Assembly (NCBI GenBank): GCA_018814305.1 | Contig: JAHJAA010000030.1 | Location: 1 to 64,000, forward strand | Length of the DNA stretch: 64,000 bases | From: Pseudomonadota bacterium | GTDB taxonomy: Bacteria; Desulfobacterota; Desulfobulbia; Desulfobulbales; JAGXFP01 | Reading direction: 5' to 3' | Shown: positions 37,881 to 48,897 of the stretch, piece after piece | Layout of the letters: every line of letters begins with the position of its first letter | Numbering within the stretch: the first letter of the stretch is position 1 | Notes under the pieces: generated by a model | The model's input: the letters and a program-made list of their open reading frames with translations, nothing else | The model's database searches: none | What the model was told of the DNA's origin: nothing | Position numbers and translations under genes: made by a program

Positions 37881-40409
37881 ATGAAGGAAAACTTACGCAC
37901 TAGCCGCGAAGCACTCCAAAAATACTGGCAGCAAGGAGTCAGTGGCCGTCAACTCCTCGAAAAGCACACTGAAGTCATCGACACCTACCTGCGTCAATGC
38001 TTTAGCGCTTTACCCCAGGGCAGGGATCAGCTTGCCTTGATTGCCCTGGGGGGATATGGTCGCAGGGAAATTTTCCCGTTTTCCGACATCGACCTGATGA
38101 TCCTTCACCACCCCAAAACTCCGACAAAGCTCGTTGAGCAAGGAGCGGAATCAATTTTTTATCCCCTTTGGGATGCCGGCCTCGAGGTCGGACATGCGGT
38201 CAGGACCCCAAAAGACTGTCTGGCCGACTGCAAGCGGGACTTCTTTCTGCAGGTTTCTCTCCTTGATTCAAGATGCGTGGTCGGAGAGGAAACCCTCTAT
38301 ACGGAATTGATCCAGTCCTTCCGCAAAAAATTCATCGATGGCCATCGCCACGAATTCCTTCGAGAACTTACTGAAGGGCGGATAAATCGCCATCGGCGCT
38401 ACGGTCTCCACACCTTTCAACTCGAGCCTCACATCAAGGAGGGCCGCGGAGGATTTAGAGATATCCATGCCATGCTCTGGACTTCCTTCGCTGTCTTCGG
38501 CCTCCAGGGTATTCCAGCAATGGAAGAGGCCGGACTCCTCACTGCAAGAGAGAGGGGCAATTTCGAAGAGGCCTTTGACCATTTGACCAAAATCCGCAAC
38601 CGCCTCCACTATCTCAGCGGCCGGAAAAATGATCAGCTTTTTTTCGAACACCAGGAAGAGATCGCCGCAGCCCTGGGATATAGGGACAACAAAGGAAAAC
38701 TTGGCGTTGAAAGCTTTATGCAGGAGGTCCATGGGTCTCTCCAGACTGTGGCCATAACCAGTGATCTTTTTTTCTGCCACGTTGAAGACAAGGTTGGTAA
38801 AAATCGCCATTCTGATCAATCCCGAGAATTAGAACCGGGAATTAACGTTCGCAACGAATGGATCGTCGCCGATCCTGCCAGAATAGTAGAAAAACCATTT
38901 CTCATGATGCGTATTTTCGTCCAGGCTGCGACCACGGGACTTCCCATCCATTTTCGAACCAGACAACTCATCACGGCCAATCTTGACCGAATAGATGACA
39001 AACTCCGCAAGTCTCGGGCCATGACCAAGTCTTTTCTGGAAGCCCTGCAATCAACCTCAGACCCACTCACCACCTTGACCACCATGCTGGAAACAGGCTT
39101 ACTGACCTCTTTCCTCCCCGAATTTAAAGAAATCGAATCCCTCGCCCAACATGATGTCTACCACATATACACGGTTGATCGACATCTTATCCAGACCGTC
39201 ACCGAACTCAAATATATCACTGAAGAACAAAAAAACCTCTTCGACTCATTACCCACTCCCCATATTCTCTACCTGGCTGCATTGCTTCATGATATCGGCA
39301 AGGGCCAGGGGGTGAACCATGAGTTAAGCGGGGCGGACATCACCGAAGGTATCGCCCAACGGCTGGGACTTCCCGAGGACGAAAAACAGGATTTAGTTTT
39401 CCTGGTAAAAAATCACCTTTATTTATCCCACCTGGCCCAACGCCGCGACCTTGAAGACAATCAATTCATCAACCAGTTTGCCCAACAGGTCGAAAAACCG
39501 GCCCGCCTGACCATGCTCTATCTCCTGTCCATTGCGGATGCCCGAGCTACCGGCCCATCTGCCTGGAGCAGTTGGAAGGGAGCCCTGCTCCAGGAACTCT
39601 ATCTCAAGACCATCCATGTTTTAGAGCACACCGATCATTCAGAGCCAAACCGAGCACAGGCCGCTCAATGGATGCGAGAAAAAGTAGGGAGCCAGCTTGA
39701 GCAATCAACCACAGTCAACCTTGATGATATCCCCGATGATTATCTGATCAGTTATTCTCCCCAGGAGGTCCTCGAGCACCTTCAACTCAGAAACCGTCTC
39801 CACAAGCAGCACCTGATCCTGGTTCCTAGAGATTTTGGAGACTACTGGGCTCTGGTGATTGTAAGCCACGACCGAACCGGCCTCCTGACCAAGATCTGCG
39901 GCACCCTGGCCCTTCATAATCTTGATGTCCTGGCGGCAAACATCAACACTTGGCTTGATGGAACAGTGGTCGATCTCATCAGCGTACGTCCGGTATTCAA
40001 GTCTGACTTTCAGAGCCAAAACTGGTCCGCCTTGGAACGGGACATGAATCGGGCCTCTGGCAATAAACTTGGCATCTCCCATCGCTTGGCTGCAAAAAAG
40101 CAACCAGTCCGCCCCCTGGGGGCAAAACGTCAGGACCTGACAACCCAAGTCAAGATCGACAATACAACCTCCCGGATGTACACGATTATTGAGGTATTTG
40201 CCGATGACCGCCCATCTCTTCTCTACAACATCACCAGAACCATGGCGGATTTCGATATTAATATTTCACGGGCAATGATCTCTACCCGACAGGGTCAGCT
40301 TATCGATGTCTTTTATGTCTTGGATAGTGAAGGGGGCAAACTCACCGAAAACGAATTTCAGGAAGAGGTCAAACAAGCCCTCCTGCATGCAGCCACCAAC
40401 AGCCAATAA
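37881..40409 (+). CDS. glnD: PII uridylyltransferase/uridylyl-removing enzyme GlnD
   Basis: GGYGRREIFPFSDIDLMIL nucleotidyltransferase motif, HDIGKG HD domain, two C-terminal ACT domains. Confidence 0.95.
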   Translation: MKENLRTSREALQKYWQQGVSGRQLLEKHTEVIDTYLRQCFSALPQGRDQLALIALGGYGRREIFPFSDIDLMILHHPKTPTKLVEQGAESIFYPLWDAGLEVGHAVRTPKDCLADCKRDFFLQVSLLDSRCVVGEETLYTELIQSFRKKFIDGHRHEFLRELTEGRINRHRRYGLHTFQLEPHIKEGRGGFRDIHAMLWTSFAVFGLQGIPAMEEAGLLTARERGNFEEAFDHLTKIRNRLHYLSGRKNDQLFFEHQEEIAAALGYRDNKGKLGVESFMQEVHGSLQTVAITSDLFFCHVEDKVGKNRHSDQSRELEPGINVRNEWIVADPARIVEKPFLMMRIFVQAATTGLPIHFRTRQLITANLDRIDDKLRKSRAMTKSFLEALQSTSDPLTTLTTMLETGLLTSFLPEFKEIESLAQHDVYHIYTVDRHLIQTVTELKYITEEQKNLFDSLPTPHILYLAALLHDIGKGQGVNHELSGADITEGIAQRLGLPEDEKQDLVFLVKNHLYLSHLAQRRDLEDNQFINQFAQQVEKPARLTMLYLLSIADARATGPSAWSSWKGALLQELYLKTIHVLEHTDHSEPNRAQAAQWMREKVGSQLEQSTTVNLDDIPDDYLISYSPQEVLEHLQLRNRLHKQHLILVPRDFGDYWALVIVSHDRTGLLTKICGTLALHNLDVLAANINTWLDGTVVDLISVRPVFKSDFQSQNWSALERDMNRASGNKLGISHRLAAKKQPVRPLGAKRQDLTTQVKIDNTTSRMYTIIEVFADDRPSLLYNITRTMADFDINISRAMISTRQGQLIDVFYVLDSEGGKLTENEFQEEVKQALLHAATNSQ

Positions 40410-40436
40410 CATCCGATTCAACCGAGGAGAATAGAA

Positions 40437-41765
40437 ATGACCAAGACCCAAATCATGAAAATCATTAAAGATGAAAATATTCATTTCTTCCGGCTACAAT
40501 TCGTCGATATCAACGGCTTCATGAAAAACGTCGCCATTCCCCGCAGCCAGATAACCAAGGCCTTGGACGGCAAAATGATGTTCGATGGATCCTCCATTGA
40601 TGGCTTTGCCAGGATCCATGAATCGGATATGTATCTAGTCCCGGATTACAATACCTTTACCATTCTGCCTTGGCGCAACAAAGAAGGAGTTGCTGCCGCA
40701 AGAATAATCTGTGATATCCACAAATCGGATGGGAGCCCATACCAAGGATGCCCAAGGGTAAACCTGAAAAGGGTCCTTGCCGAGGCTAAAAAGACCGGTT
40801 ATGTGATGAACGTCGGGACGGAGGCGGAATTTTTCCTGTTTAACCTTGACGATCGGGGACTCCCAACCACAGACACAAACGATGCCGCCGGATATTTCAG
40901 TGTTGACCCGGAAGATACCGGCATCAATTGCCGTCGCGAGATCATCGAGACCCTTGAGCGGATGGGTTTTGAAATCGAAGCCTCTCACCATGAAGTGGCC
41001 CGCGGCCAACATGAGGTTAATTTCAAGTATGCCGATGCCCTGACCTGCGCCGACAACACCGTGACCTTTAAATGGGTGGTTAAAACCATTGCCAAAAAAC
41101 ACGGCCTTCACGCAACCTTCATGCCTAAACCCATCTTTGGGATCAATGGTTCCGGCATGCATACCAATCAATCCCTGTTTGACCAAAATGGGAATAATGC
41201 CTTTTTTGACCCTGAAGGCCCATTACAGCTAAGCCCCATTGCCTATCAATATATCGCCGGTATAACCCGGCATGCCCGTGAGTTCGCAGCCGTTACGAAT
41301 CCTTTGGTCAACTCTTACAAACGACTGGTCCCCGGGTATGAAGCTCCAGTATATGTGGCCTGGTCCGGTTCAAACCGAAGCGCACTCATACGTATTCCTG
41401 CCTCCCGAGGGGTGGGAACCCGAGTCGAGGTTCGCTGCCCCGATCCATCCTGCAACCCCTACCTGGCCTTCGCCATGATGCTCAATGCCGGCCTGGCTGG
41501 AATCAAAGACAAACTCGTCCCCCCTCCAGCGGTCAACGCCAACATCTTTGAGATGTCGGCCAACCGAATGAAACGGGCCAAGATTCAGAATATGCCCGGC
41601 TCATTACTGGAAGCCATGGGCGAATTACGGAAAAGTCCTTTGGCCAAAGAGACCCTTGGAGAACATATTTTTGAAAAATATCTCCTCGTTAAAGAAAAAG
41701 AATGGGATGATTTCCGAACCGCCGTGACCGATTGGGAACGCAAGGCATACCTCAACATTTATTGA
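40437..41765 (+). CDS. glnA: Glutamine synthetase type I (alpha-like)
   Basis: MFDGSSIDGFARIHESDMYLVPD; GTEAEFFLF; NGSGMHTNQSLF; 442 aa; lacks NLYDLP adenylylation motif. Confidence 0.95.
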   Translation: MTKTQIMKIIKDENIHFFRLQFVDINGFMKNVAIPRSQITKALDGKMMFDGSSIDGFARIHESDMYLVPDYNTFTILPWRNKEGVAAARIICDIHKSDGSPYQGCPRVNLKRVLAEAKKTGYVMNVGTEAEFFLFNLDDRGLPTTDTNDAAGYFSVDPEDTGINCRREIIETLERMGFEIEASHHEVARGQHEVNFKYADALTCADNTVTFKWVVKTIAKKHGLHATFMPKPIFGINGSGMHTNQSLFDQNGNNAFFDPEGPLQLSPIAYQYIAGITRHAREFAAVTNPLVNSYKRLVPGYEAPVYVAWSGSNRSALIRIPASRGVGTRVEVRCPDPSCNPYLAFAMMLNAGLAGIKDKLVPPPAVNANIFEMSANRMKRAKIQNMPGSLLEAMGELRKSPLAKETLGEHIFEKYLLVKEKEWDDFRTAVTDWERKAYLNIY

Positions 41766-41770
41766 TCTGG

Positions 41771-41819
41771 GAGGGGGCGGGGCAATCCAGCTCGACGACG
41801 AGATAATTGCTCCCCCCTC
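41771..41819 (+). terminator. Possible hairpin terminator after glnA
   Basis: gagggggcggggcaat ... attgctcccccctc; no clear T-run. Confidence 0.4.
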
Positions 41820-42029
41820 AACCAACACTCCCCCCGGCCTTTATTCAATTTTACAACCCCTTACCTGCAACATATTCCCGCTGAGTTTCTGCTCCATTCG
41901 ACCTCCCCTTCCCGGCGCTGGTCAAAAAAAACCACATCAAACGATAACCTCTTGTTTTCTTAACGTTTTGCTGTTTTAATACAAAGTTCAAAATCGGAAA
42001 CCCTCCAAGTTATTACTCCAGGATGAAAT

Positions 42030-43817
42030 ATGAAAAAAAGGCTCATCATCCTTACCATTCTTACCTTGTCGTGCCTTCTGTTATATGGGAGCTTTTCCAC
42101 TTCGCTGAAACAGATGTTCCCCAAAGAACGTCTTGTTGAACTCCTAATTGCTCCTGCAGAAAAAAAGTTAGGAACAACCATTGAAGTTGGAACGGTTGAG
42201 GTATCCCTCTTCGTGGGAATATCCTTCTCGGATATTATCATCAAACACAAGGGGGCGGAAAATACCTTCATCTCGATCAAGAATCTGACTATCCACCCCG
42301 ACCTCTTCGCATTATTCAAGAAAAAGCTGGTTATCAAAGAAATCCAGTTGACCGAGACTCACGTGGCCATCACTAAAGACCAATCAGGCCATTTCAACAT
42401 CAAGCGCCCTGACCCATCTGAACAGAATACCGATGCCGAAATAGACGAATTTCCCCAATCCGATTATCCCCCTCTGCCCATTGAAATGGTCTCCCCTCGG
42501 ATAATATTGACCAAAGCCAATATCACTTTTTCCGACCAAAACGGTGAACTCCCCTCGGTTACAGAAAGCCAACTCGACCTTGATCTGATCGCTAATTTTG
42601 ATCCGGCCTTTGAGTTACTGAATTTTCACGGGACATTCAACACCATCATCAACAGCTCCTATCTTGACAAAAACCCGGTTTTTATCATCCAGGGAGATCT
42701 ATCCGAAAAAAACATTACCTTCCTTGGCAATCTTAGTATCGATTTCGAACAGACCTCATTTAATGGCAAACTCATCAACGTAACAACCGAACCCTCCCTG
42801 AGACTGAATCTTCGACTTGGTACAGTTGATCTGAAGGCCCTCTCCCAAATAAAGCTCCCTTCATTCGATATTCCAGCAGAAATTCAATCCAAGAAACCAA
42901 GCCAAAGAAAGAAACAAGCCTCCCTTGCCCAAAAATTTCAGGCCCTTGGTGAAATCAGCATCAGCAATCTCACCGGCCATGGACTCGCCATGAGCGGCGT
43001 CAATTTTTTCTACCAGTATGAAAAAGATACGCTTGAAGTGAAACGATTCAAGGCAAATAGTGTTGGCGGCACCCTGACCGGCGAGACCAAAACCACCTTC
43101 AGCAGTGACGTCCCGGTTTTTCAAGGTACGATTAAAGCAACAGAACTTGAGATAGTCAGTATCTTGGAGAAAACCAAGTTAGATGTCGGGTTGATTTCTG
43201 GCAAATTGACCGCTGAACTGGCGTTCACCAGTCAGGGAAAAGATTGGGTGGAGATCAAGGACAGGCTCAATCTCTCGGGATACGTTACGGCTAACCGGGG
43301 AGGACTCAGAACCCCCACCACGGAAAAGGTTGGGGTCTTTCTCAATCTTCCTGAAATACAGAATCTTGAATATGAAGTATTCTCTTCAACCATTCAAATG
43401 ACCGACGGAAAGATGGCCTTGAATTATTCATTCGACAGCGACGCCCTGGCCTTTTCAGGTAACGGCGAGGCCAGATTGAACGGCAACATCAATCTCCCCT
43501 TTGACGTGACCCTTGCTCCGGAATACAGCGCTCGCTTGAAGACTCAGGATGCATTCGCCTCTTACCCGATGAATCAGGATGGCCGAATGACGCTCCCCTT
43601 AAGGATAACAGGGAGCCCCAATAAACCTTCGGTAGGGTTCAATAACGACCCCGCAAAGAAAGCACGTCCGATTCCAAATCAGCAAAAAACTTCGGAGGGT
43701 GTCCCCAGCGGACTTTCCGATTCGGGACAGCGGATTGACACCAGGACAGACACCAACTCACCGGAAGCCCTGAAGGATTTATCGGATCAGCTCATTAAGG
43801 CATTAACCCAAGAATGA
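42030..43817 (+). CDS. AsmA-family protein
   Basis: N-terminal TM; repetitive beta-rich AsmA/DUF748-like pattern (GTLTGETKTTFSSDVPVFQGTIKATELEI). Confidence 0.75.
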   Translation: MKKRLIILTILTLSCLLLYGSFSTSLKQMFPKERLVELLIAPAEKKLGTTIEVGTVEVSLFVGISFSDIIIKHKGAENTFISIKNLTIHPDLFALFKKKLVIKEIQLTETHVAITKDQSGHFNIKRPDPSEQNTDAEIDEFPQSDYPPLPIEMVSPRIILTKANITFSDQNGELPSVTESQLDLDLIANFDPAFELLNFHGTFNTIINSSYLDKNPVFIIQGDLSEKNITFLGNLSIDFEQTSFNGKLINVTTEPSLRLNLRLGTVDLKALSQIKLPSFDIPAEIQSKKPSQRKKQASLAQKFQALGEISISNLTGHGLAMSGVNFFYQYEKDTLEVKRFKANSVGGTLTGETKTTFSSDVPVFQGTIKATELEIVSILEKTKLDVGLISGKLTAELAFTSQGKDWVEIKDRLNLSGYVTANRGGLRTPTTEKVGVFLNLPEIQNLEYEVFSSTIQMTDGKMALNYSFDSDALAFSGNGEARLNGNINLPFDVTLAPEYSARLKTQDAFASYPMNQDGRMTLPLRITGSPNKPSVGFNNDPAKKARPIPNQQKTSEGVPSGLSDSGQRIDTRTDTNSPEALKDLSDQLIKALTQE

Positions 43818-43940
43818 TCGAGAGAGAAGAGCTCGATCTTCTGAGATGAAGAGTGAACAGAACTGAAGTGAGACCATTTGCTCTGGCCAAGGAGAAGATC
43901 GCCCCACCACCCGTTTCCCGCCAAAATCCATCAAGGCTCA

Positions 43941-44735
43941 TCACCTCTCCAGAAAAACAACCTGGCCAACCACATCCTGTTCGGCGACCGACACCTGGAA
44001 ATGAAACCCTGACAATGCTGGATCGAACATATCTTCAAGCAACTTCTGCACCGTTTGCAGGGCGAGCTCGGGAGTATTATTACTTTCACTGAGATGCGCC
44101 AGAACCACATGGCGCAATCCATCGTGAACCAGTTCCTTTAAGAATTGAGCGGCTTCTCCATTGGCCAAATGCCCGGAACGAGATCGAATCCGCTGTTGTA
44201 AATGGGGGGGATAGGTTCCGTTTTTCAACATTTCCAGATCGTGATTGCATTCCAGAACCAAACCATTGCAGCCTGACAACCAGTGCTGCATGACCCTTGA
44301 GACAAAACCGGTATCCGTACAGTATCCCAGCGAATACCCTCCGGAACTCAACCGAAAACCTAAGGGATCGACGGAATCATGGGACAGTGAGAAGGGATGA
44401 ATTTCAAGGCCATTTACCTTGAAATGCTCACCGGCCTTGATCTCTTGGAGTAAATCAACCCGGGCTAGATTTTTACCGGCAGCGGCTAGGGTTGGGCTGC
44501 TGATATAAACGGGAATTTGAAAACGACGCGATAAAACCTGGACTCCCTTGACGTGGTCGGTATGCTCATGGGTCACAAGGATCGCCGAGAGATCATCGGC
44601 CTCATAGCCGATTGCTCGAAGACGGCGCTCAACTTCCACCCCGGAAAAACCGGCATCAATCAACAGGGTACATCCACCACCCTCAACAAAGGTGGCATTT
44701 CCCTTACTACCGCTGCCCAGGACACAAAACCGCAT
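43941..44735 (-). CDS. MBL-fold metallo-hydrolase (WalJ/YycJ-like)
   Basis: [58 protein letters not shown]. Confidence 0.9.
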   Translation of the reverse strand: MRFCVLGSGSKGNATFVEGGGCTLLIDAGFSGVEVERRLRAIGYEADDLSAILVTHEHTDHVKGVQVLSRRFQIPVYISSPTLAAAGKNLARVDLLQEIKAGEHFKVNGLEIHPFSLSHDSVDPLGFRLSSGGYSLGYCTDTGFVSRVMQHWLSGCNGLVLECNHDLEMLKNGTYPPHLQQRIRSRSGHLANGEAAQFLKELVHDGLRHVVLAHLSESNNTPELALQTVQKLLEDMFDPALSGFHFQVSVAEQDVVGQVVFLER

Positions 44736-45199
44736 CAGACTCCGGTATGACCGAACCCGCCATCCTGTCGGACTGTTTGATCGAGCTGCTGAGCCTCCGA
44801 AACAATCCCACGGCAGACCGGGGCCAGGACCAATTGGGCGATCCGATCATGGCGGTTGATGGTAAACGCTTCTCGGCCCAGATTAATCAGGCCGACCATC
44901 ACCTCACCCCGATAATCGGCATCAATGGTGCCCGGGCTATTGATGATAGTAACCCCATGCTTGACAGCCAATCCACTCCGTGGCCGGACCTGGAGTTCAT
45001 ATCCCGGGGGAATTGCTACCGCAAAACCGGTCGGAATTAATTTAATCTCGCCGGGCAACAAAACCAATGGTTCACCCAGGGCTGCCCCAACATCCATCCC
45101 AGCCGCCAATTCAGAATGATAGGTGGGGAGACTGAGGTCGACGTCCAGCTCGGGCCGGACTCGACAAAACAAAAGTTCCACCTCATTGATTAACGTCAC
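44735..45199 (-). CDS. dut: dUTP diphosphatase
   Basis: [55 protein letters not shown]. Confidence 0.96.
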   Translation of the reverse strand: MTLINEVELLFCRVRPELDVDLSLPTYHSELAAGMDVGAALGEPLVLLPGEIKLIPTGFAVAIPPGYELQVRPRSGLAVKHGVTIINSPGTIDADYRGEVMVGLINLGREAFTINRHDRIAQLVLAPVCRGIVSEAQQLDQTVRQDGGFGHTGV

Positions 45200-45217
45200 A
45201 GAGCACCTCAGCTGTCT

Positions 45218-46468
45218 TTAAATACTTCCCCGAAACTCTTCCAAACTCACCGGCCCCATGGCTACCCCGAAAAGGTTTTCACCAGCCAGCAAGGACGATG
45301 CAAGTGCACCAATTTCATCAACCGTAACCTTTTCCAGATCGATAACCACCTCATCAATGGGGATCTCTCGCCCAAAAAACAGCTCATTGCGGGCCAGACG
45401 AGTCATCCTGCTTTCCATATGATCGACCGCTAAAAACATACTGCACTTGGCATATTCGATGGCCGCATCAAGGTCCTTCGAGCTCACCGGATCACGGAGA
45501 AGGCGATGAATCTCATGCCGAACCAAAGCCAGAGATTCCCTGAGGACCCCAGGATCAACTCCCAGGTATATTCCAAGATAGCCACTGTCGGTGTATGACG
45601 CCAAATAGGAATAAACGGAATAAGCGAGCCCTCTTTTTTCACGAATCTCCTGGAAAAGCCGGGAACTCATATTCCCCCCCAGGATCGTATGAAGCAAGAG
45701 CAAGGCATACCTTTGTGCGGCTGAGACAGGTAATCCGGGAACACCGAGAACCAGGTGTATCTGTTCTAAAGAACGTTCATCAACGATCAGTCGAGGCTGG
45801 AGTTGTGGCGGAGATCGCCGTGCGGGAAGAGCTGGGGTATTGCTCTCTATCCGGCCAAACAAGGCGTTCCACAGAGAGACGAATTTCCGGTGATCCACAT
45901 CACCGGCAGCGACTATCACAATCCGTTCAGGGCGGTAGCCTCGGCTTTGAAAATCGATAAGTCTAGTCCTGTCCTGCCCACTGATAATCACCGGGAGCCC
46001 GAGGACGGTATTGCCGAGAGCATGTCCTTCCCAGATCAGGGATGAGAATAATTCATGAACCCGGTCATCAGGGGTATCCTCCACCATGGAGATCTCCTGG
46101 AGAATAACCTGGCGTTCACGTTCAACTTCATCATCGGCAAAAATGGAATGTAAAAAAAGATCAGCAAACAGGCCAACTGCCCGTTCGAGGTGAGAAGAGA
46201 GGACCGTAGAATGGTAACAGGTTTGCTCCCCGGAGGTAAAGGCATTGCCCAGACCTCCCAGCAAATCCAGTTCAACGGCAATTTGACCAGGTGACCTTAG
46301 GTGCGTACCTTTGAACAGCATGTGCTCAATGAAGTGCGCACTGCCGTTATTGGTCGAGTCCTCGTCTCTTGCTCCAACATCAACCCAAATGCCAAAGGCA
46401 ACAACCCGGGAGGAGAGCTGTTCGCTTAAGATCCGAACTCCGTTGTCGAGAACCGTTTTTTTGTACAT
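45218..46468 (-). CDS. M16-family zinc peptidase
   Basis: SAHFIEHMLFKGT (HxxEH motif). Confidence 0.93.
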   Translation of the reverse strand: MYKKTVLDNGVRILSEQLSSRVVAFGIWVDVGARDEDSTNNGSAHFIEHMLFKGTHLRSPGQIAVELDLLGGLGNAFTSGEQTCYHSTVLSSHLERAVGLFADLFLHSIFADDEVERERQVILQEISMVEDTPDDRVHELFSSLIWEGHALGNTVLGLPVIISGQDRTRLIDFQSRGYRPERIVIVAAGDVDHRKFVSLWNALFGRIESNTPALPARRSPPQLQPRLIVDERSLEQIHLVLGVPGLPVSAAQRYALLLLHTILGGNMSSRLFQEIREKRGLAYSVYSYLASYTDSGYLGIYLGVDPGVLRESLALVRHEIHRLLRDPVSSKDLDAAIEYAKCSMFLAVDHMESRMTRLARNELFFGREIPIDEVVIDLEKVTVDEIGALASSLLAGENLFGVAMGPVSLEEFRGSI

Positions 46469-46482
46469 GCGGGGATTGAGCG

Positions 46483-46516
46483 ATCTGTCCGTCCGGTTTA
46501 AGCCGGACGGACAGAT
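46483..46516 (-). other. Perfect 14-bp stem hairpin between pnp and the M16 peptidase gene
   Basis: atctgtccgtccgg-tttaag-ccggacggacagat; no T-run. Confidence 0.7.
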
Positions 46517-46525
46517 ACGATCACT

Positions 46526-48607
46526 TTATTCAGCCAGAGCGGCTTTACGGCTGAGACGAATCTTACCGCGTTGATCAATATTTAAAACTTTAACCCGAAT
46601 CTGCTCTCCTTCTTTAACCACATCGGAAACATTCTCAACCCGACCCTCGTCCAACTCGGAGATATGCACCAGGCCGTCGGTTCCCGGCATGATCTGAACA
46701 AAGGCGCCGAAGTCAACAATCTTCACTACAGTTCCCAGATAGATCCGACCGATCTCAGCCTCTTCGGTAATTGACTTTATCTTATCGACAACGGCCTCAG
46801 CCGCATCTCCGTCAGGGGCAAAGATACTGACCTTACCGGAGTCTTCTACATCGATCTTCACGTTATAATCAGCGCTCAAGGCCTTGATCATCTTGCCACC
46901 AGGGCCGATCAAGTCACGGATCTTATCGGGATTGATCTGTAATGAGAATATCTTGGGGGCATGCTTAGGCAATTCAGGCCGGTGAATAGAGATACCCTCC
47001 GTCATTTTCCCAAGAACATGCAACCGACCGGCTTTGGCCTGATCCAGAGCCCGCTTCATGATATCCCGGGAAACCCCGTCAATTTTGATATCCATCTGCA
47101 GGGCAGTAATTCCTTCGTCCGTTCCAGTGACCTTGAAATCCATATCACCAAGATGATCTTCATCGCCAAGGATATCAGAAAGGATAATGACCTTATCGTC
47201 CTCCTTGATGAGACCCATGGCCACCCCGGCCACTGGTTTCTTGATGGGCACCCCGGCATCCATAAGGGCCATACTTCCACCACAGACCGTTGCCATGGAT
47301 GAAGAACCGTTGGATTCGGTGACTTCGGAAACGATCCTTATCGTGTACTGAAAATCATCCCGATTGGGGAGAACCGCCTTGATCGCCCGAGTGGCAAGGG
47401 CGCCATGACCGATATCGCGGCGGCTCGGCCCACGCATGAAGCGGACCTCACCAACACAGTACGGAGGGAAATTATAGTGGAGCATAAAGGGGTTTGAGGC
47501 CATCCCACTGAGCGATTCCACCCGCTGTTCATCATCGCCGCTACCCAGGGTTACTGTAACGATTGCCTGGGTTTCACCCCGGGTAAAAAGAGCGGAACCA
47601 TGAACCATGGGTAACGTGCTGACCTCGCACTCGATGGGCCGAATCTGGTCCATGGCCCGGCCATCAATGCGAGCATTATCACGGACGATCCGCTCACGCA
47701 TCATTCGTTTATTCAGATCCTTATAAAGGGACTTGATTTCGTTTACCGAATCTGGATAGGATTCCTGCAGGGCATCAATAACCTTATGCTGCAATTCCTT
47801 ATTCTTCTCTCCCCGTTCCATCTTATCAACCGTCGAAATAACCGACCGCATCTCTTGGGAAGCAAGTTCATTAACCTTACTCTGCAAGGCCTCATTAACT
47901 GGTTTAGGAGTCACCACCATTTTTGCCTTACCAACGGCAATCCGCATCTCTTCCTGAATTTCAAGAATAGGCTGCAGTTTTTCATGGCCGAAAAAGATCC
48001 CGCCCAACACCTCCTCCTCAGAGAGACTATCAACCCCTCCTTCCACCATGACCACGGCATTACGCGTGCCGGCAACAATCAAATCGAGGCGCGATACTTC
48101 CTGCTGTTCGTGGGTCGGATTAAGAATATACTCACCGTCAATCAAGCCGACCCGGACCCCGGCAATGGGACCGAGAAAAGGAATATCCGAGATACCAAGG
48201 GCGCAGGACGCCCCAATCATGGCCAACAGATCAGGGTCATTAAATTTGTCAGCGGAAAGAACCGTCCCGATTACCTGGGTTTCATTCTGATAGCCCTCGG
48301 CAAACAAAGGCCGGAGGGGACGATCAATAAAACGGCAAGTTAGGGTTTCTTTTTCGGTAGGCCGACCTATCTCTCTCCGAAAAAAGCTTCCCGGGATCCG
48401 ACCGACTGCATAAAACCGCTCCTGGTACTCCACGGTCAACGGTAAAAAATCGGCATCAGGCCGGGCCTCCTTGGCCGCGGTAGCGGTCACTAGAACCACG
48501 GTTTCACCATAGGTAACCATGACAGCGCCACCGGCCTGCTTGGCAATCCTGCCGGTCTCGATGGTCAGAGTTCGACCACCGATCTCAACGTCTACTTTTT
48601 TATACAT
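46526..48607 (-). CDS. pnp: Polyribonucleotide nucleotidyltransferase
   Basis: 693 aa; IGRPTEKETLTCRFIDRPLRPLF; KH (IRDLIGPGGKMIKALS) and S1 domains. Confidence 0.97.
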   Translation of the reverse strand: MYKKVDVEIGGRTLTIETGRIAKQAGGAVMVTYGETVVLVTATAAKEARPDADFLPLTVEYQERFYAVGRIPGSFFRREIGRPTEKETLTCRFIDRPLRPLFAEGYQNETQVIGTVLSADKFNDPDLLAMIGASCALGISDIPFLGPIAGVRVGLIDGEYILNPTHEQQEVSRLDLIVAGTRNAVVMVEGGVDSLSEEEVLGGIFFGHEKLQPILEIQEEMRIAVGKAKMVVTPKPVNEALQSKVNELASQEMRSVISTVDKMERGEKNKELQHKVIDALQESYPDSVNEIKSLYKDLNKRMMRERIVRDNARIDGRAMDQIRPIECEVSTLPMVHGSALFTRGETQAIVTVTLGSGDDEQRVESLSGMASNPFMLHYNFPPYCVGEVRFMRGPSRRDIGHGALATRAIKAVLPNRDDFQYTIRIVSEVTESNGSSSMATVCGGSMALMDAGVPIKKPVAGVAMGLIKEDDKVIILSDILGDEDHLGDMDFKVTGTDEGITALQMDIKIDGVSRDIMKRALDQAKAGRLHVLGKMTEGISIHRPELPKHAPKIFSLQINPDKIRDLIGPGGKMIKALSADYNVKIDVEDSGKVSIFAPDGDAAEAVVDKIKSITEEAEIGRIYLGTVVKIVDFGAFVQIMPGTDGLVHISELDEGRVENVSDVVKEGEQIRVKVLNIDQRGKIRLSRKAALAE

Positions 48608-48852
48608 ACCTTCTCCTTATACCGCCTGCCGGGCGGGACAATCATAATTTTTCCCGAAGAGATTAAACAAAGCCATCCGGGATTGGGATTTTCAGCAGGT
48701 CCCCTGCGTCAAGGCCGAAGTCCATCCGCTCAAAAACGGCAAACAGAAAGACCGATGGAAATAAAAAAAGGGGGCGTGCCGATCTAATTCAACGATCGGG
48801 TGATGATCAACCTCTGGCGACCACCCCGTTACGGCGGCAGACAGAACCTGTG

Positions 48853-48888
48853 CCGCAGCCAAAAAGAACCCTTTCCAGCTGCGGCAGA
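48853..48888 (-). other. Hairpin in the rpsO-pnp intergenic region
   Basis: tgccgcagc ... gctgcggca, 9-bp arms with 18-nt loop. Confidence 0.6.
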
Positions 48889-48897
48889 AGACTTCGC

